From positions 1 to 12,410 of the forward strand of contig CALAYL010000070.1 of NCBI GenBank assembly GCA_937894725.1: a stretch of DNA of 12,410 nt, given 5' to 3'. Below the pieces are notes generated by a model. That model worked only from the letters and a program-made list of their open reading frames with translations, did not search any database and was not told the DNA's origin. The DNA is from an uncultured Bacteroidota bacterium. Lineage in GTDB: Bacteria; Bacteroidota; Bacteroidia; Chitinophagales; LD1. Each line of letters begins with the position of its first letter. Position 1 is the stretch's first letter. Of this stretch, positions 1 to 6,765 are shown one piece after another. The position numbers were made by a program, and so were the translations under genes.

Positions 1-273
1 AAGTACGGTATCCAGTCCCGCATTAGCTGTAGGTACAGTAATGTCTTGAGTTACAACAACTGTATCGGCAACAACGCATCCATTCACAGGATTGGTCACT
101 CTGACAATATAAATTGCGGGGATATTTATTGTATTGTTTTGCGTGTTCACTCCATTTGACCAAGCGAATGTGGCAGAAGGTGTAGAAGAAGTAGCTCTCA
201 ATGTGAGCGAAGTTCTTGAGCAGTTTAGTACGGTATCTATACCTGCATTTGCATTTGGTAAAGAAATATCTTG
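1..273 (-). repeat. 75-residue Ig-like tandem repeat units (one complete, one cut by the edge)
   Basis: Two copies of a unit begin QDISLPNANAGIDTVL (residue 639) and QDITVPTANAGLDTVL (residue 714), exactly 75 residues (225 nt) apart. The complete unit continues with a Cys, a FAWSNG strand and a Y-I-V-R-V-T-N strand, ending at G-C-V-V-A-D-T-V-V-V. This is the usual signature of a beta-sandwich stalk repeat. A more divergent unit with the same strands (YQWYSS, GTYKLVLTN, GCKDS) precedes it from about residue 571. The array probably continues beyond the window. Confidence 0.85.
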
Positions 274-2187
274 CGTAACTACTACGCTCATCGAATCTTT
301 GCAACCTGTTTGACTATTGGTTAATACTAATTTATATGTCCCTGGTCTATCTACAATGGCTATTTTAGTAGTAGCTCCAGAAACTATGTTTCCCCCTATA
401 GAGGAATACCATTGGTAAGTAATATAAGTGCCAGATTTACTAGCAGATCCATCTAATGTGTCATACAGTTTTTTGCATGAAAGATTTTTTGGAGGAGCTA
501 TTTTTACACTATCAAAACATGGACACTGCACCATATTTATTGTAGCAGTATTGGTGAGAGTACAAAACGCATCGCCCGCTGTCACGGTATATGTGGTAGA
601 TGTAACTGGCCTTGTTTTTGGATTTGCAATATTTCCTGCTGTAGTAAAGCCTGTAGTAGGGGACCAATTGTACGTGATAGGCGATGGGGGACTAGGAGTG
701 ACAAGTCTATTAAAATTGGCAAGTAGCTGTACAGGCGAATCTGTTACACAAAAATTAGCCGTATCTGGAGATACAGAGAGTACTGCATAAGGTTGGATAT
801 TGATAGTGTCTCTTACAGTACATCCAAATTGTTGCATAGTTACCCAATATCGAGTCGGTTGACTTACAGCCACTGTAGGATTTTTAATATTTGAAGCAGA
901 TACAAACCCCACTAGTGGACCCCATTGGTAAGTTTCAGTACCGTTTGCGCCTACGGTAGTAGCATTTAACGTTATGTTTTTTGCATTGCCTGGGCATACG
1001 ATGGTGTCACTTGCTTTGATAGACACACGTGGTACATAGATATTAAATCCTACAGAGGCACTTGCAGAGATAGGACAGAAGCCATCTGTTGCATTGAATG
1101 AAATGCTAAAATTACTACCAGTTAAGTTAGTAGGCGGAGTCCATGTATAAGTACTTACTACAGGGTTAGTTCCGCTGTGAGTGAGTGTAGCACCTGGGGT
1201 TGAAGTTAATGCATTTGAGAGAACTGTCAGTGTTTGCGCAGCATCGGGATCTGATGAAGTGACTTGGAATGTCATCGTATTTCCCGCACATACGGTAAAT
1301 ATTCGTGTAGCAGGATTATATAAAGCACCAGCAATGGTTGCTGGGTTTGAAATAGCAGGCGTTTGGTTTACACAATTCAACACGATTACCTGCATATCAC
1401 GAATAGTTGAGCCAATCAACACACCACCTCTATATTCTGATACCATGATGGCTACAATTCCAATTTGATTTGATGTTGGAGTAAAAAATGCTTGCCCGGT
1501 AGAGCTATTAAAATTAAAACCTGCTGCAGTAGTGATGGGATTTGCAGCAGAGAATGGAGATATGTAAGGAACGTTTACAGTGGCAGAATGTCTGGAAGGG
1601 ATTAGTGAATAAACCAACGAGTCTCCATCTACATCTGAAGCGCCTTGATTGTAGTAGAAAGGTTGATTTCTACAAATGTAAGGGACTGGGATTACACTAA
1701 AATCGGGAGAACTGTTGCAGGGTGCTGCAACATTGTTCAAAGTAGCTTCTACATAGAGATTTTGAGAGCCGGGACTAGTTACTGTAGTGATGGCATTGTT
1801 TCTAGCACTTAATGAATAGCTAAACTTCCAATCGGCACAAGCTTGTGGTAGTGTGTATGTGGCTTCATATATGTGCTCTTGAATTCCTGGAAGTGCACCA
1901 CCATTACAGGTAGATTGTGATAGAGATGTAGCGCAAAGTGGTGAGATTTCTCTAAAGCTAGTTCTAGTAAGAGTAATCGAAGTACTGCTATTGCAACTAG
2001 AGGATATGGTGATGGGTGTTGTACCACTCAAACTTACACCCGCACAGTCTCTATACACTTTTAGTCGGATTCTATAGGTATTTCCACCGAGGCAATCATA
2101 CGTTAGGTCAGCACCTACAGCATGCGTAGCGAATGAATTATTTGAAAGTGCGAAAAATAGGGTGCAGAATAGTATAAATCTTGTCAT
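1..2187 (-). CDS. Secreted Ig/PKD-like repeat surface protein, N-terminal part (runs off left edge)
   Basis: The frame is open for 729 codons from ATG at 2187 to base 1 without a stop, so the C-terminus lies outside the window. Residues 1-20 form a signal peptide: a short basic start, a hydrophobic core (FILFCTLFFAL), and probable cleavage after NSFA. The mature start, THAVGADLTYDCLGG, resembles the conserved beginning of large Bacteroidota secreted proteins that usually end in a gliding-motility/type IX secretion sorting domain. Residues about 21-272 form the N-terminal Cys-containing region, with a DVDGDSLVYSLIP stretch. From about residue 390 come Ig-like modules with the pattern D-T-x-x-C-x-G/D and later Y-x-V or W-V-T strands. 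Residues from 639 onward are near-identical 75-residue repeats. It likely acts outside the cell in adhesion, matrix or gliding, but the sequence shows no enzymatic motif. It is transcribed in the same direction as the ribosomal operon but is separated from it by a terminator. I see no consensus promoter. The family assignment is firm; the precise function is unknown. Confidence 0.9.
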   Translation of the reverse strand, partial: MTRFILFCTLFFALSNNSFATHAVGADLTYDCLGGNTYRIRLKVYRDCAGVSLSGTTPITISSSCNSSTSITLTRTSFREISPLCATSLSQSTCNGGALPGIQEHIYEATYTLPQACADWKFSYSLSARNNAITTVTSPGSQNLYVEATLNNVAAPCNSSPDFSVIPVPYICRNQPFYYNQGASDVDGDSLVYSLIPSRHSATVNVPYISPFSAANPITTAAGFNFNSSTGQAFFTPTSNQIGIVAIMVSEYRGGVLIGSTIRDMQVIVLNCVNQTPAISNPATIAGALYNPATRIFTVCAGNTMTFQVTSSDPDAAQTLTVLSNALTSTPGATLTHSGTNPVVSTYTWTPPTNLTGSNFSISFNATDGFCPISASASVGFNIYVPRVSIKASDTIVCPGNAKNITLNATTVGANGTETYQWGPLVGFVSASNIKNPTVAVSQPTRYWVTMQQFGCTVRDTINIQPYAVLSVSPDTANFCVTDSPVQLLANFNRLVTPSPPSPITYNWSPTTGFTTAGNIANPKTRPVTSTTYTVTAGDAFCTLTNTATINMVQCPCFDSVKIAPPKNLSCKKLYDTLDGSASKSGTYITYQWYSSIGGNIVSGATTKIAIVDRPGTYKLVLTNSQTGCKDSMSVVVTQDISLPNANAGIDTVLNCSRTSLTLRATSSTPSATFAWSNGVNTQNNTINIPAIYIVRVTNPVNGCVVADTVVVTQDITVPTANAGLDTVL

Positions 2188-2188
2188 A

Positions 2189-2221
2189 ATACTCGATATT
2201 TATAGTTATCTATACGAGTAT
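2189..2221 (-). promoter_or_regulatory. Hairpin abutting the start codon of the Ig/PKD-like gene
   Basis: ATACTCG at 2189-2195 is complementary to CGAGTAT at 2215-2221. An inner stem, TATAG at 2201-2205 with CTATA at 2210-2214, stacks directly on it with a TTAT loop and a five-base bulge on one side. Twelve base pairs therefore end one nucleotide before the ATG at 2187. In the transcript the helix would occupy the whole ribosome-docking stretch. The perfect symmetry also fits a protein-binding operator. The sequence is AT-rich, so part of the pairing may be chance. Confidence 0.45.
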
Positions 2222-2263
2222 GCGAGTCTAGAAGTTACACTATTTTGTTATATGTTATCCACA

Positions 2264-2300
2264 CAAAAAAAACGCTCGATGAATTTCATCGAGCGTTTCT
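2264..2300 (-). terminator. Rho-independent terminator after rplC
   Basis: Read on the minus strand, CGCTCGATGA pairs perfectly with TCATCGAGCG (2286-2295 with 2273-2282) around a three-base loop, extended by flanking A-T pairs. It is followed by an uninterrupted run of eight T (2272-2265). The stem begins about 24 nt after the rplC stop codon. The T-run is on the minus-strand side only, so it ends transcripts from the ribosomal operon and does not serve a plus-strand gene. Confidence 0.92.
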
Positions 2301-2322
2301 GTTAATTACAAAAATAATACGC

Positions 2323-2940
2323 TTATTTCTTCTCTATAGTCAAATAGCTGCCGATAGCTCCTGGTACTGATCCATTCACTAGGATAAGGTTGTTTTCAGC
2401 CAGTATCTTTACGATTTTTACGTTTTTGGTGGTTACTCTATCGCCTCCCATTCTACCAGCCATACGCATACCTTTGATAACTCTCGAAGGGTCAGATGAT
2501 GCACCTATTGAACCTGGAGCACGTTGTCTATCATGCTGTCCGTGGGTAGCCATACCTACTCCTGAAAAGTTGTGACGTTTTACCACACCTTGAAATCCTT
2601 TTCCTTTTGAAATACCAATTACGGCAACTTTCTCGCCTTCAGTAAAAATCTCTGTACCGATTACATCACCTACGTTTTTTTCAAAGCTGTAATCTCTAAA
2701 TTCGACTAATTTTCTTTTAGCTTCGATACCTGCTTTTTTAAAGTGGCCAGCTTCTGCTTTGATTACACTTTTCTCACGTTTGGTATCATATGCTACTTGT
2801 ACTGCATTGTATCCATCAGTATCTACAGTTTTTACTTGGGCTACTCTGTTGTCAGATACATCTATTACGGTTACTCCCATGTGTTTTCCATCGATGAACA
2901 CACTAGTCATACCTGCTTTTTTTCCTATTATTCCTTTCAT
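2323..2940 (-). CDS. rplC: 50S ribosomal protein L3 (uL3)
   Basis: This encodes 205 residues, the usual bacterial L3 length, starting MKGIIGKKAGMTSVF. L3 is an early 23S rRNA-binding assembly protein whose central loop reaches toward the peptidyl transferase centre. The hallmark segment is visible: SKGKGFQGVVKRHNF at about 111-125, then THGQHDRQRAPGSIG at 132-146 and GMRMAGRMGG at 157-166. In Escherichia coli a Gln in GSIGQ is methylated by PrmB. Here that position is Ala147 (GSIGASS), so the modification cannot occur, as in many bacteria. The start has no Shine-Dalgarno sequence, only the run AAATAAAAAAAATG. It is the last gene of the operon: 158 nt separate it from rpsJ, and a strong terminator follows. 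rplD, its normal downstream partner, is absent at this place. Confidence 0.98.
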   Translation of the reverse strand: MKGIIGKKAGMTSVFIDGKHMGVTVIDVSDNRVAQVKTVDTDGYNAVQVAYDTKREKSVIKAEAGHFKKAGIEAKRKLVEFRDYSFEKNVGDVIGTEIFTEGEKVAVIGISKGKGFQGVVKRHNFSGVGMATHGQHDRQRAPGSIGASSDPSRVIKGMRMAGRMGGDRVTTKNVKIVKILAENNLILVNGSVPGAIGSYLTIEKK

Positions 2941-2964
2941 TTTTTTTATTTATAGTTTTAATTA

Positions 2965-3034
2965 AAATCAAAAATCCGATAGATTTTTGCTAAACAGCAA
3001 TAACCCATCGGATTGATTGTTTTGTTTGTTTAGC
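2965..3034 (-). promoter_or_regulatory. Candidate RNA switch/attenuator between rpsJ and rplC (hairpin or H-type pseudoknot)
   Basis: Four complementary segments occur in RNA order: GCTAAACA (3034-3027), AATCCGAT (3014-3007), TGTTTAGC (2996-2989) and ATCGGATT (2980-2973). Segment 1 pairs with 3 and segment 2 with 4, each eight perfect pairs. The pairings interleave, which is the layout of an H-type pseudoknot with connecting stretches of 12, 10 and 8 nt. Alternatively, segments 2 and 4 enclose a small hairpin, TTGCT-AAAC-AGCAA on the plus strand (2987-3000). That gives a nested stem followed by TTTGATTTT, which looks like a weak intrinsic terminator. The element ends about 30 nt before the rplC start. 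The pairing is seen directly; a regulatory role, for example autoregulation by a ribosomal protein, is inference. Confidence 0.5.
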
Positions 3035-3098
3035 GGAATCATTCTTTCTTTTTAAAAAAAAGCGATTCATAAATCCCTTAAAATTTATTTCAAGACTG

Positions 3099-3404
3099 TT
3101 ATGCCTTGATTTCTACCTCTACACCACTTGGCAGTTCTAGTTTCATCAATGCATCTACAGTTTTAGAAGTAGATGAATAGATGTCTAGTAAACGCTTGTA
3201 AGTGCAAAGTTGAAATTGCTCTTTAGAGTTAGCATTTACGTGAGGTGAACGCAGTACGGTAAAAATGTTTTTGTGGGTTGGTAATGGCACAGGGCCTGAT
3301 ACAATAGCACCAGTACTTTTTACTGTTTTTACGATTTTCTCAGCAGATTTGTCTACGAGGTTATGGTCGTACGACTTTAGCTTAATTCTGATTCTTTGGC
3401 TCAT
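3099..3404 (-). CDS. rpsJ: 30S ribosomal protein S10 / NusE (uS10)
   Basis: This encodes 101 residues, against 103 in Escherichia coli. S10 sits in the 30S head and also acts as NusE, which joins NusB in antitermination and NusG in transcription-translation coupling. Family motifs are plain: RIRIKLKSYDH at 4-14, SGPVPLPT at 36-43, TVLRSPHVNANSKEQF at 49-64 and KTVDALMKLELPSGVEVEI at 81-99. The gene lies 41 nt after fusA, so the str and S10 clusters are joined with no tuf gene between them. That order is normal for Bacteroidota. The start context is A/T-rich (TTTTAAAATG) with no Shine-Dalgarno sequence. The long gap to rplC downstream carries the candidate RNA element. Confidence 0.98.
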   Translation of the reverse strand: MSQRIRIKLKSYDHNLVDKSAEKIVKTVKSTGAIVSGPVPLPTHKNIFTVLRSPHVNANSKEQFQLCTYKRLLDIYSSTSKTVDALMKLELPSGVEVEIKA

Positions 3405-3445
3405 TTTAAAAGAACGTTTATTTGTGTTGATTAAATTCGATGTGA

Positions 3446-5557
3446 TTAGTCTTCCTCTTCTACTACTTTTCCTGAGTTTTTAGCAATGATAGCTTTAGCT
3501 ACTAACTCTGGTGCTGGCGCAAAGCTATGAAACTCCATAGTAGAAGTAGCTCTTCCTGATGTAAGTGTACGCAACTGAGTTACATATCCAAACATTTCGC
3601 TTAAAGGCACTTTTGCTTTAATTACTTGCGCATTCATCTTAGCTTCCATCCCTTCTAGCATACCTCTTCTACGATTCAAGTCACCTACTACATCACCTGT
3701 GTTTTCTTCTGGGGTGATTACTTCGAGTTTCATGATTGGCTCTAGAAGTTGTGGACCAGCTGTTTTAGCTGCTTTTCTGAAAGCCATTTTAGCTGCCAAT
3801 TCAAATGAAAGTGCGTCTGAATCCACCTGGTGATAAGATCCGTCATAAAGACGTACACTCAATCCATCCATTGGGTACCCAGCGAGTACTCCCGTCTTGA
3901 TAGCCTCTTTGAATCCTTTTTCTACTGCTGGTACAAATTCTTTAGGGATTGATCCTCCAAAGATATCATTTACAAAGGTTAAACCTTCTTTATGATCTTC
4001 ATTTGGGCCTATTTCGATATGAATATCAGCAAATTTACCTCGACCACCCGATTGTTTTTTATAAACTTCACGATGCGATACAGTCTTTGTGATTCGCTCA
4101 CGGTAAGTAACCTGCGGTGCTCCTTGGTTACATTCTACATTAAATTCTCTTCTCAAACGGTCAACCAAGATTTCAAGGTGAAGTTCACCCATACCGGCTA
4201 TGATTGTTTGCGCTGTTTGCTCATCGAATGATACTCTAAATGTAGGATCCTCTTCTGCCAATTTAGCAAGAGACATTCCCATTCTATCCATATCTTTTTG
4301 TGCTTTTGGCTCAATTGCTATAGAGATTACAGGCTCAGGGAAGTTCATACTCTCCAAAATGATTGGATGACCTTCGGCACACATAGTATCTCCTGTTTTG
4401 ATATCCTTAAAGCCTACTGCTGCAGCTATATCTCCTGCTTCTACACGCTCTATTTGCTGTCTGTCATTAGCATGCATCTCGAATAAACGAGAGATACGCT
4501 CTTTCTTACCAGAACGAGTATTTAGAATATATGATCCAGCATCTAATGCTCCAGAGTAAACTCGGAAGAAACATAGACGACCTACGTATGGGTCAGTAGC
4601 GATTTTAAACGCTAATGCTGCGAAAGGCTCAGTTACTGATGGCTTTCTTGAAGCTGGCTCATCTGTGTCTGGGTTGATACCTGTCACTTCGTTTCTATCT
4701 AGTGGTGATGGTAAGAATTCACATACTGCATTCAACACCGCTTGTACTCCTTTGTTTTTGAATGAAGATCCACAAAACATTGGCACTACCTTCATTGATA
4801 TTACTGCTTGACGTACCGCATTTCTTACCTCCTCTACAGTGATAGAATCTGGATTGTCAAAGAATTTTTCCATCAATGTCTCATCAAATTCTGCAACTTG
4901 TTCGAACATTTTTTCACGATAGAAAAGTACATCTTCTTTCAAGTCTTCTGGAATTGGCACTACGTTATAAGTCATACCTCTGTCTTCTTCGTTCCAAATG
5001 ATAGCTTCATTTGTTACTAGGTCAACTACTCCTTTGAAGTGCTCTTCGTTTCCGATAGGTATTTGCATTACCATTGGATTCGAGCCTAACATTTCTTTTA
5101 CTTGCTTCACTACATTAAAATAGTCAGCCCCTTGTCTGTCCATTTTATTTACAAAGCCCATACGAGCTACATTGTAGTTGTCAGCCAAACGCCAATTTGT
5201 TTCAGACTGAGGCTCTACGCCATCTACAGCCGAAAACAAAAATACTAGACCATCAAGAATACGCAATGAGCGGTTTACCTCTACGGTAAAGTCAACGTGT
5301 CCTGGTGTATCTATAATGTTGATATTGTATTTTTTGTCTTTCCAGTCCCAAGTACAGTGTGTAGCTGCAGAGGTGATCGTGATACCGCGCTCTTGCTCTT
5401 GCTCCATCCAGTCCATGGTTGCTCCTCCTTCATGCACTTCTCCTATCTTGTAGTTTACACCTGTATAGTACAAGATGCGCTCTGTAGTGGTAGTTTTACC
5501 CGCATCAATGTGAGCTGCGATACCAATATTACGGAGATAATTTAAATCTTTTGCCAT
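3446..5557 (-). CDS. fusA: Translation elongation factor G
   Basis: EF-G is the GTPase that drives tRNA-mRNA translocation and, with ribosome recycling factor, splits ribosomes. The 703 residues are full length. The GTP-binding motifs are intact: AHIDAGKT (15-22), RGIT (57-60), DTPGH (83-87), NKMD (137-140) and CGSSFKNKG (262-270). The G' insertion lies within about 160-255, domain II about 305-400, and domain III follows with GMGELHLEIL (455-464). Domain IV carries GGRGKFADIHIEIGP (504-518) and the decoding-centre loop DGSYHQVDSD with His576. Domain V follows, ending TSGRATSTMEF (666-676). All catalytic motifs are present, so this is a canonical EF-G and not a diverged paralogue. The gene is 18 nt after rpsG. 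A weak GAGA sits 8 nt before the start, within an A-rich leader. Confidence 0.98.
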   Translation of the reverse strand: MAKDLNYLRNIGIAAHIDAGKTTTTERILYYTGVNYKIGEVHEGGATMDWMEQEQERGITITSAATHCTWDWKDKKYNINIIDTPGHVDFTVEVNRSLRILDGLVFLFSAVDGVEPQSETNWRLADNYNVARMGFVNKMDRQGADYFNVVKQVKEMLGSNPMVMQIPIGNEEHFKGVVDLVTNEAIIWNEEDRGMTYNVVPIPEDLKEDVLFYREKMFEQVAEFDETLMEKFFDNPDSITVEEVRNAVRQAVISMKVVPMFCGSSFKNKGVQAVLNAVCEFLPSPLDRNEVTGINPDTDEPASRKPSVTEPFAALAFKIATDPYVGRLCFFRVYSGALDAGSYILNTRSGKKERISRLFEMHANDRQQIERVEAGDIAAAVGFKDIKTGDTMCAEGHPIILESMNFPEPVISIAIEPKAQKDMDRMGMSLAKLAEEDPTFRVSFDEQTAQTIIAGMGELHLEILVDRLRREFNVECNQGAPQVTYRERITKTVSHREVYKKQSGGRGKFADIHIEIGPNEDHKEGLTFVNDIFGGSIPKEFVPAVEKGFKEAIKTGVLAGYPMDGLSVRLYDGSYHQVDSDALSFELAAKMAFRKAAKTAGPQLLEPIMKLEVITPEENTGDVVGDLNRRRGMLEGMEAKMNAQVIKAKVPLSEMFGYVTQLRTLTSGRATSTMEFHSFAPAPELVAKAIIAKNSGKVVEEED

Positions 5558-5575
5558 TATTTTTTTCTCTAAAAA

Positions 5576-6043
5576 TTAAAATTTGAAATGTGCGAAGGCT
5601 TTGTTAGCCTCAGCCATACGATGAATGTCTTCTTTCTTTTTGTACGTAGCTCCTTCACCCTTCGATGCGGCTATGATTTCATTAGCTAATTTGTCAGCCA
5701 TACTCTTGCCATTTCTAGAGCGAGAGAAGTTAATCATCCATTTGATAGCTAGTGATTGCTTTCTTTCTGGACGTACTTCGATGGGCACTTGAAAGTTTGA
5801 CCCTCCAATACGCTTACTTTTTACTTCTACAGCTGGGCTAACGTTAGATAGTGCTTTTCTCCAAATTTCGATACCACTTTCTTTTGTTCGCTCTTCTACT
5901 AAATCGATAGCAGAATAAAAAATCTCATATGCAGTAGATTTTTTTCCACTCCACATTAGGTTATTTACAAATTGGGTAACTATTGTATCAGCAAATTTAG
6001 GATCTGGCTGTACATATCGCTTGGGTGCTCTGGTCTTTCTCAT
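5576..6043 (-). CDS. rpsG: 30S ribosomal protein S7 (uS7)
   Basis: S7 is the primary 16S rRNA-binding protein that nucleates the 30S head and lines the E site. The 155 residues match the family length. Diagnostic segments are DPKF at 14-17, GKKSTA at 33-38, the conserved block VEVKSKRIGGSNFQVPIEVR at 72-91, KSMADKLANE, and the C-terminal KKEDIHRMAEANKAFAH ending at 152. It follows rpsL by 32 nt and precedes fusA by 18 nt, so it is co-transcribed with both. The start at 6043 gives the expected N-terminus (MRKTRAPKR). The leader before it has no Shine-Dalgarno sequence. Confidence 0.98.
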   Translation of the reverse strand: MRKTRAPKRYVQPDPKFADTIVTQFVNNLMWSGKKSTAYEIFYSAIDLVEERTKESGIEIWRKALSNVSPAVEVKSKRIGGSNFQVPIEVRPERKQSLAIKWMINFSRSRNGKSMADKLANEIIAASKGEGATYKKKEDIHRMAEANKAFAHFKF

Positions 6044-6075
6044 ATCTTATTTATGAATTATCTTTTTATTTAGAT

Positions 6076-6489
6076 TTATTTCTTTTTGCCTTTAGTAGGT
6101 GCTGCGGCTACTGCGCCAGCTTTTGGACGCTTAGTTCCATATTTAGATCGGCTTTGTTTTCTACCATCTACACCTGCAGTGTCGAGGCTACCTCTCACAA
6201 TGTGGTAACGTACACCTGGCAAGTCTTTAACCCTTCCGCCTCTGATGAGTACGATAGAGTGTTCTTGTAGGTTGTGTCCCTCACCTGGGATGTAGGCTAT
6301 CACTTCGATTGAGTTTGTCAAACGAACCTTAGCTACCTTGCGGAGTGCTGAATTGGGTTTCTTAGGGGTAGTCGTATATACACGTGTACATACACCTCTG
6401 CGTTGTGGACATGAATCTAAAGCACGGCTTTTTGATTTTGTCTTAATTACTTCTCTTGATTTTCTAACTAATTGTTGAATAGTTGGCAT
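6076..6489 (-). CDS. rpsL: 30S ribosomal protein S12 (uS12)
   Basis: S12 sits at the decoding centre and controls tRNA selection accuracy. The protein has 137 residues, with the core MPTIQQLVRKSRE, PQRRGVCTRVYTTTPKKPNS (28-47) and KDLPGVRYHIVRG from residue 88. The residues that mutate to streptomycin resistance are wild type: Lys43 in PKKPNS and Lys88 in VKDLPG. Asp89, the site methylthiolated by RimO in other bacteria, is present. The C-terminus has a lineage-specific Ala/Lys-rich tail (KAGAVAAAPTKGKKK) beyond the shorter Escherichia coli protein. It is the first gene of the operon, directly behind a consensus promoter and, unusually here, an SD-like sequence. Confidence 0.98.
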   Translation of the reverse strand: MPTIQQLVRKSREVIKTKSKSRALDSCPQRRGVCTRVYTTTPKKPNSALRKVAKVRLTNSIEVIAYIPGEGHNLQEHSIVLIRGGRVKDLPGVRYHIVRGSLDTAGVDGRKQSRSKYGTKRPKAGAVAAAPTKGKKK

Positions 6490-6500
6490 TATATTCCTTT
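6490..6500 (-). promoter_or_regulatory. SD-like ribosome binding site of rpsL
   Basis: On the minus strand AAAGGA (6500-6495) lies five bases before the rpsL ATG, a normal Shine-Dalgarno distance. The other four operon genes show no such purine core, only A/T-rich leaders (a weak GAGA before fusA). Bacteroidota ribosomes usually do not use the anti-SD, so this is notable but could be chance in an A-rich leader. Confidence 0.5.
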
Positions 6501-6511
6501 TTTTGGGTCGG

Positions 6512-6542
6512 CAAAACTAATCCTTTTTATACAAATTACAAA
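6512..6542 (-). promoter_or_regulatory. Bacteroidota-type promoter of the rpsL operon
   Basis: On the minus strand TTTG (6542-6539) is followed after exactly 19 bases by TAGTTTTG (6519-6512). Both elements match the Bacteroidota -33 TTTG and -7 TAnnTTTG consensus at the preferred spacing. Transcription would start near 6505, giving a leader of only about 15 nt before rpsL. No other equally good promoter was noticed in the short gaps of the operon, so this one probably serves all five genes. Confidence 0.8.
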
Positions 6543-6732
6543 TAGTTAGCCCAAAAAAGTTTTTTTTCTGATTTAATATTTTTTTGCAACTGCTTTTTCA
6601 CTGCTTTTTTTTCTAATTTTCAACATTCAAACTCCTGTTATAATAGTTAGTTCGTCTGTTTTATAATATATATCGTTTTTTCTAGATATGTGAATTTCAA
6701 GGGTGATAAGTCGGTTTTGAGGCTATTTTTGC
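6543..6732. other. Divergent intergenic region, no gene
   Basis: This stretch lies between the rpsL promoter and the plus-strand surface-protein promoter. It is very AT-rich. It includes AAAAAAG followed by eight T (6553-6567), which is self-complementary but has no GC stem. It also has a direct repeat, ACTGCTTTTT, at 6589-6598 and again at 6600-6609. No open frame of note, tRNA or terminator with a GC stem was recognised. Confidence 0.6.
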
Positions 6733-6740
6733 TATATTTG
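6733..6740 (+). promoter_or_regulatory. Probable -7 element of the plus-strand surface-protein gene
   Basis: TATATTTG is a perfect TAnnTTTG match, ending 25 bases before the ATG at 6766. Transcription would start near 6746, leaving a roughly 20-nt, A-rich leader. The nearest upstream TTTG (6716-6719) is only 13 bases away, shorter than the usual spacing of about 19. The -33 element is therefore weak or missing, which suggests a weaker or regulated promoter. Confidence 0.6.
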
Positions 6741-6765
6741 CAGTAATCAAAATAAAAATATATAT

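Noticed and set aside
428..790. Plus-strand open frame of 120 codons
   Set aside because: It is antisense to the continuous minus-strand Ig/PKD-like frame, which has a signal peptide and recognisable repeats.
3405..3445. Possible lost tuf gene between fusA and rpsJ
   Set aside because: Absence of tuf here is the normal Bacteroidota order, and the 41-nt gap shows no remnant.
3446..5557. Possible diverged, GTPase-defective EF-G paralogue
   Set aside because: All G motifs and the domain IV loop His576 are intact and the gene sits in the canonical operon position.
6076..6489. Possible streptomycin-resistance allele of rpsL
   Set aside because: Lys43 and Lys88 are both wild type.
6553..6567. 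AAAAAAG followed by eight T as a possible terminator or hairpin
   Set aside because: There is no GC stem and no loop; it is upstream of rpsL on one strand and has no gene ending into it on the other.
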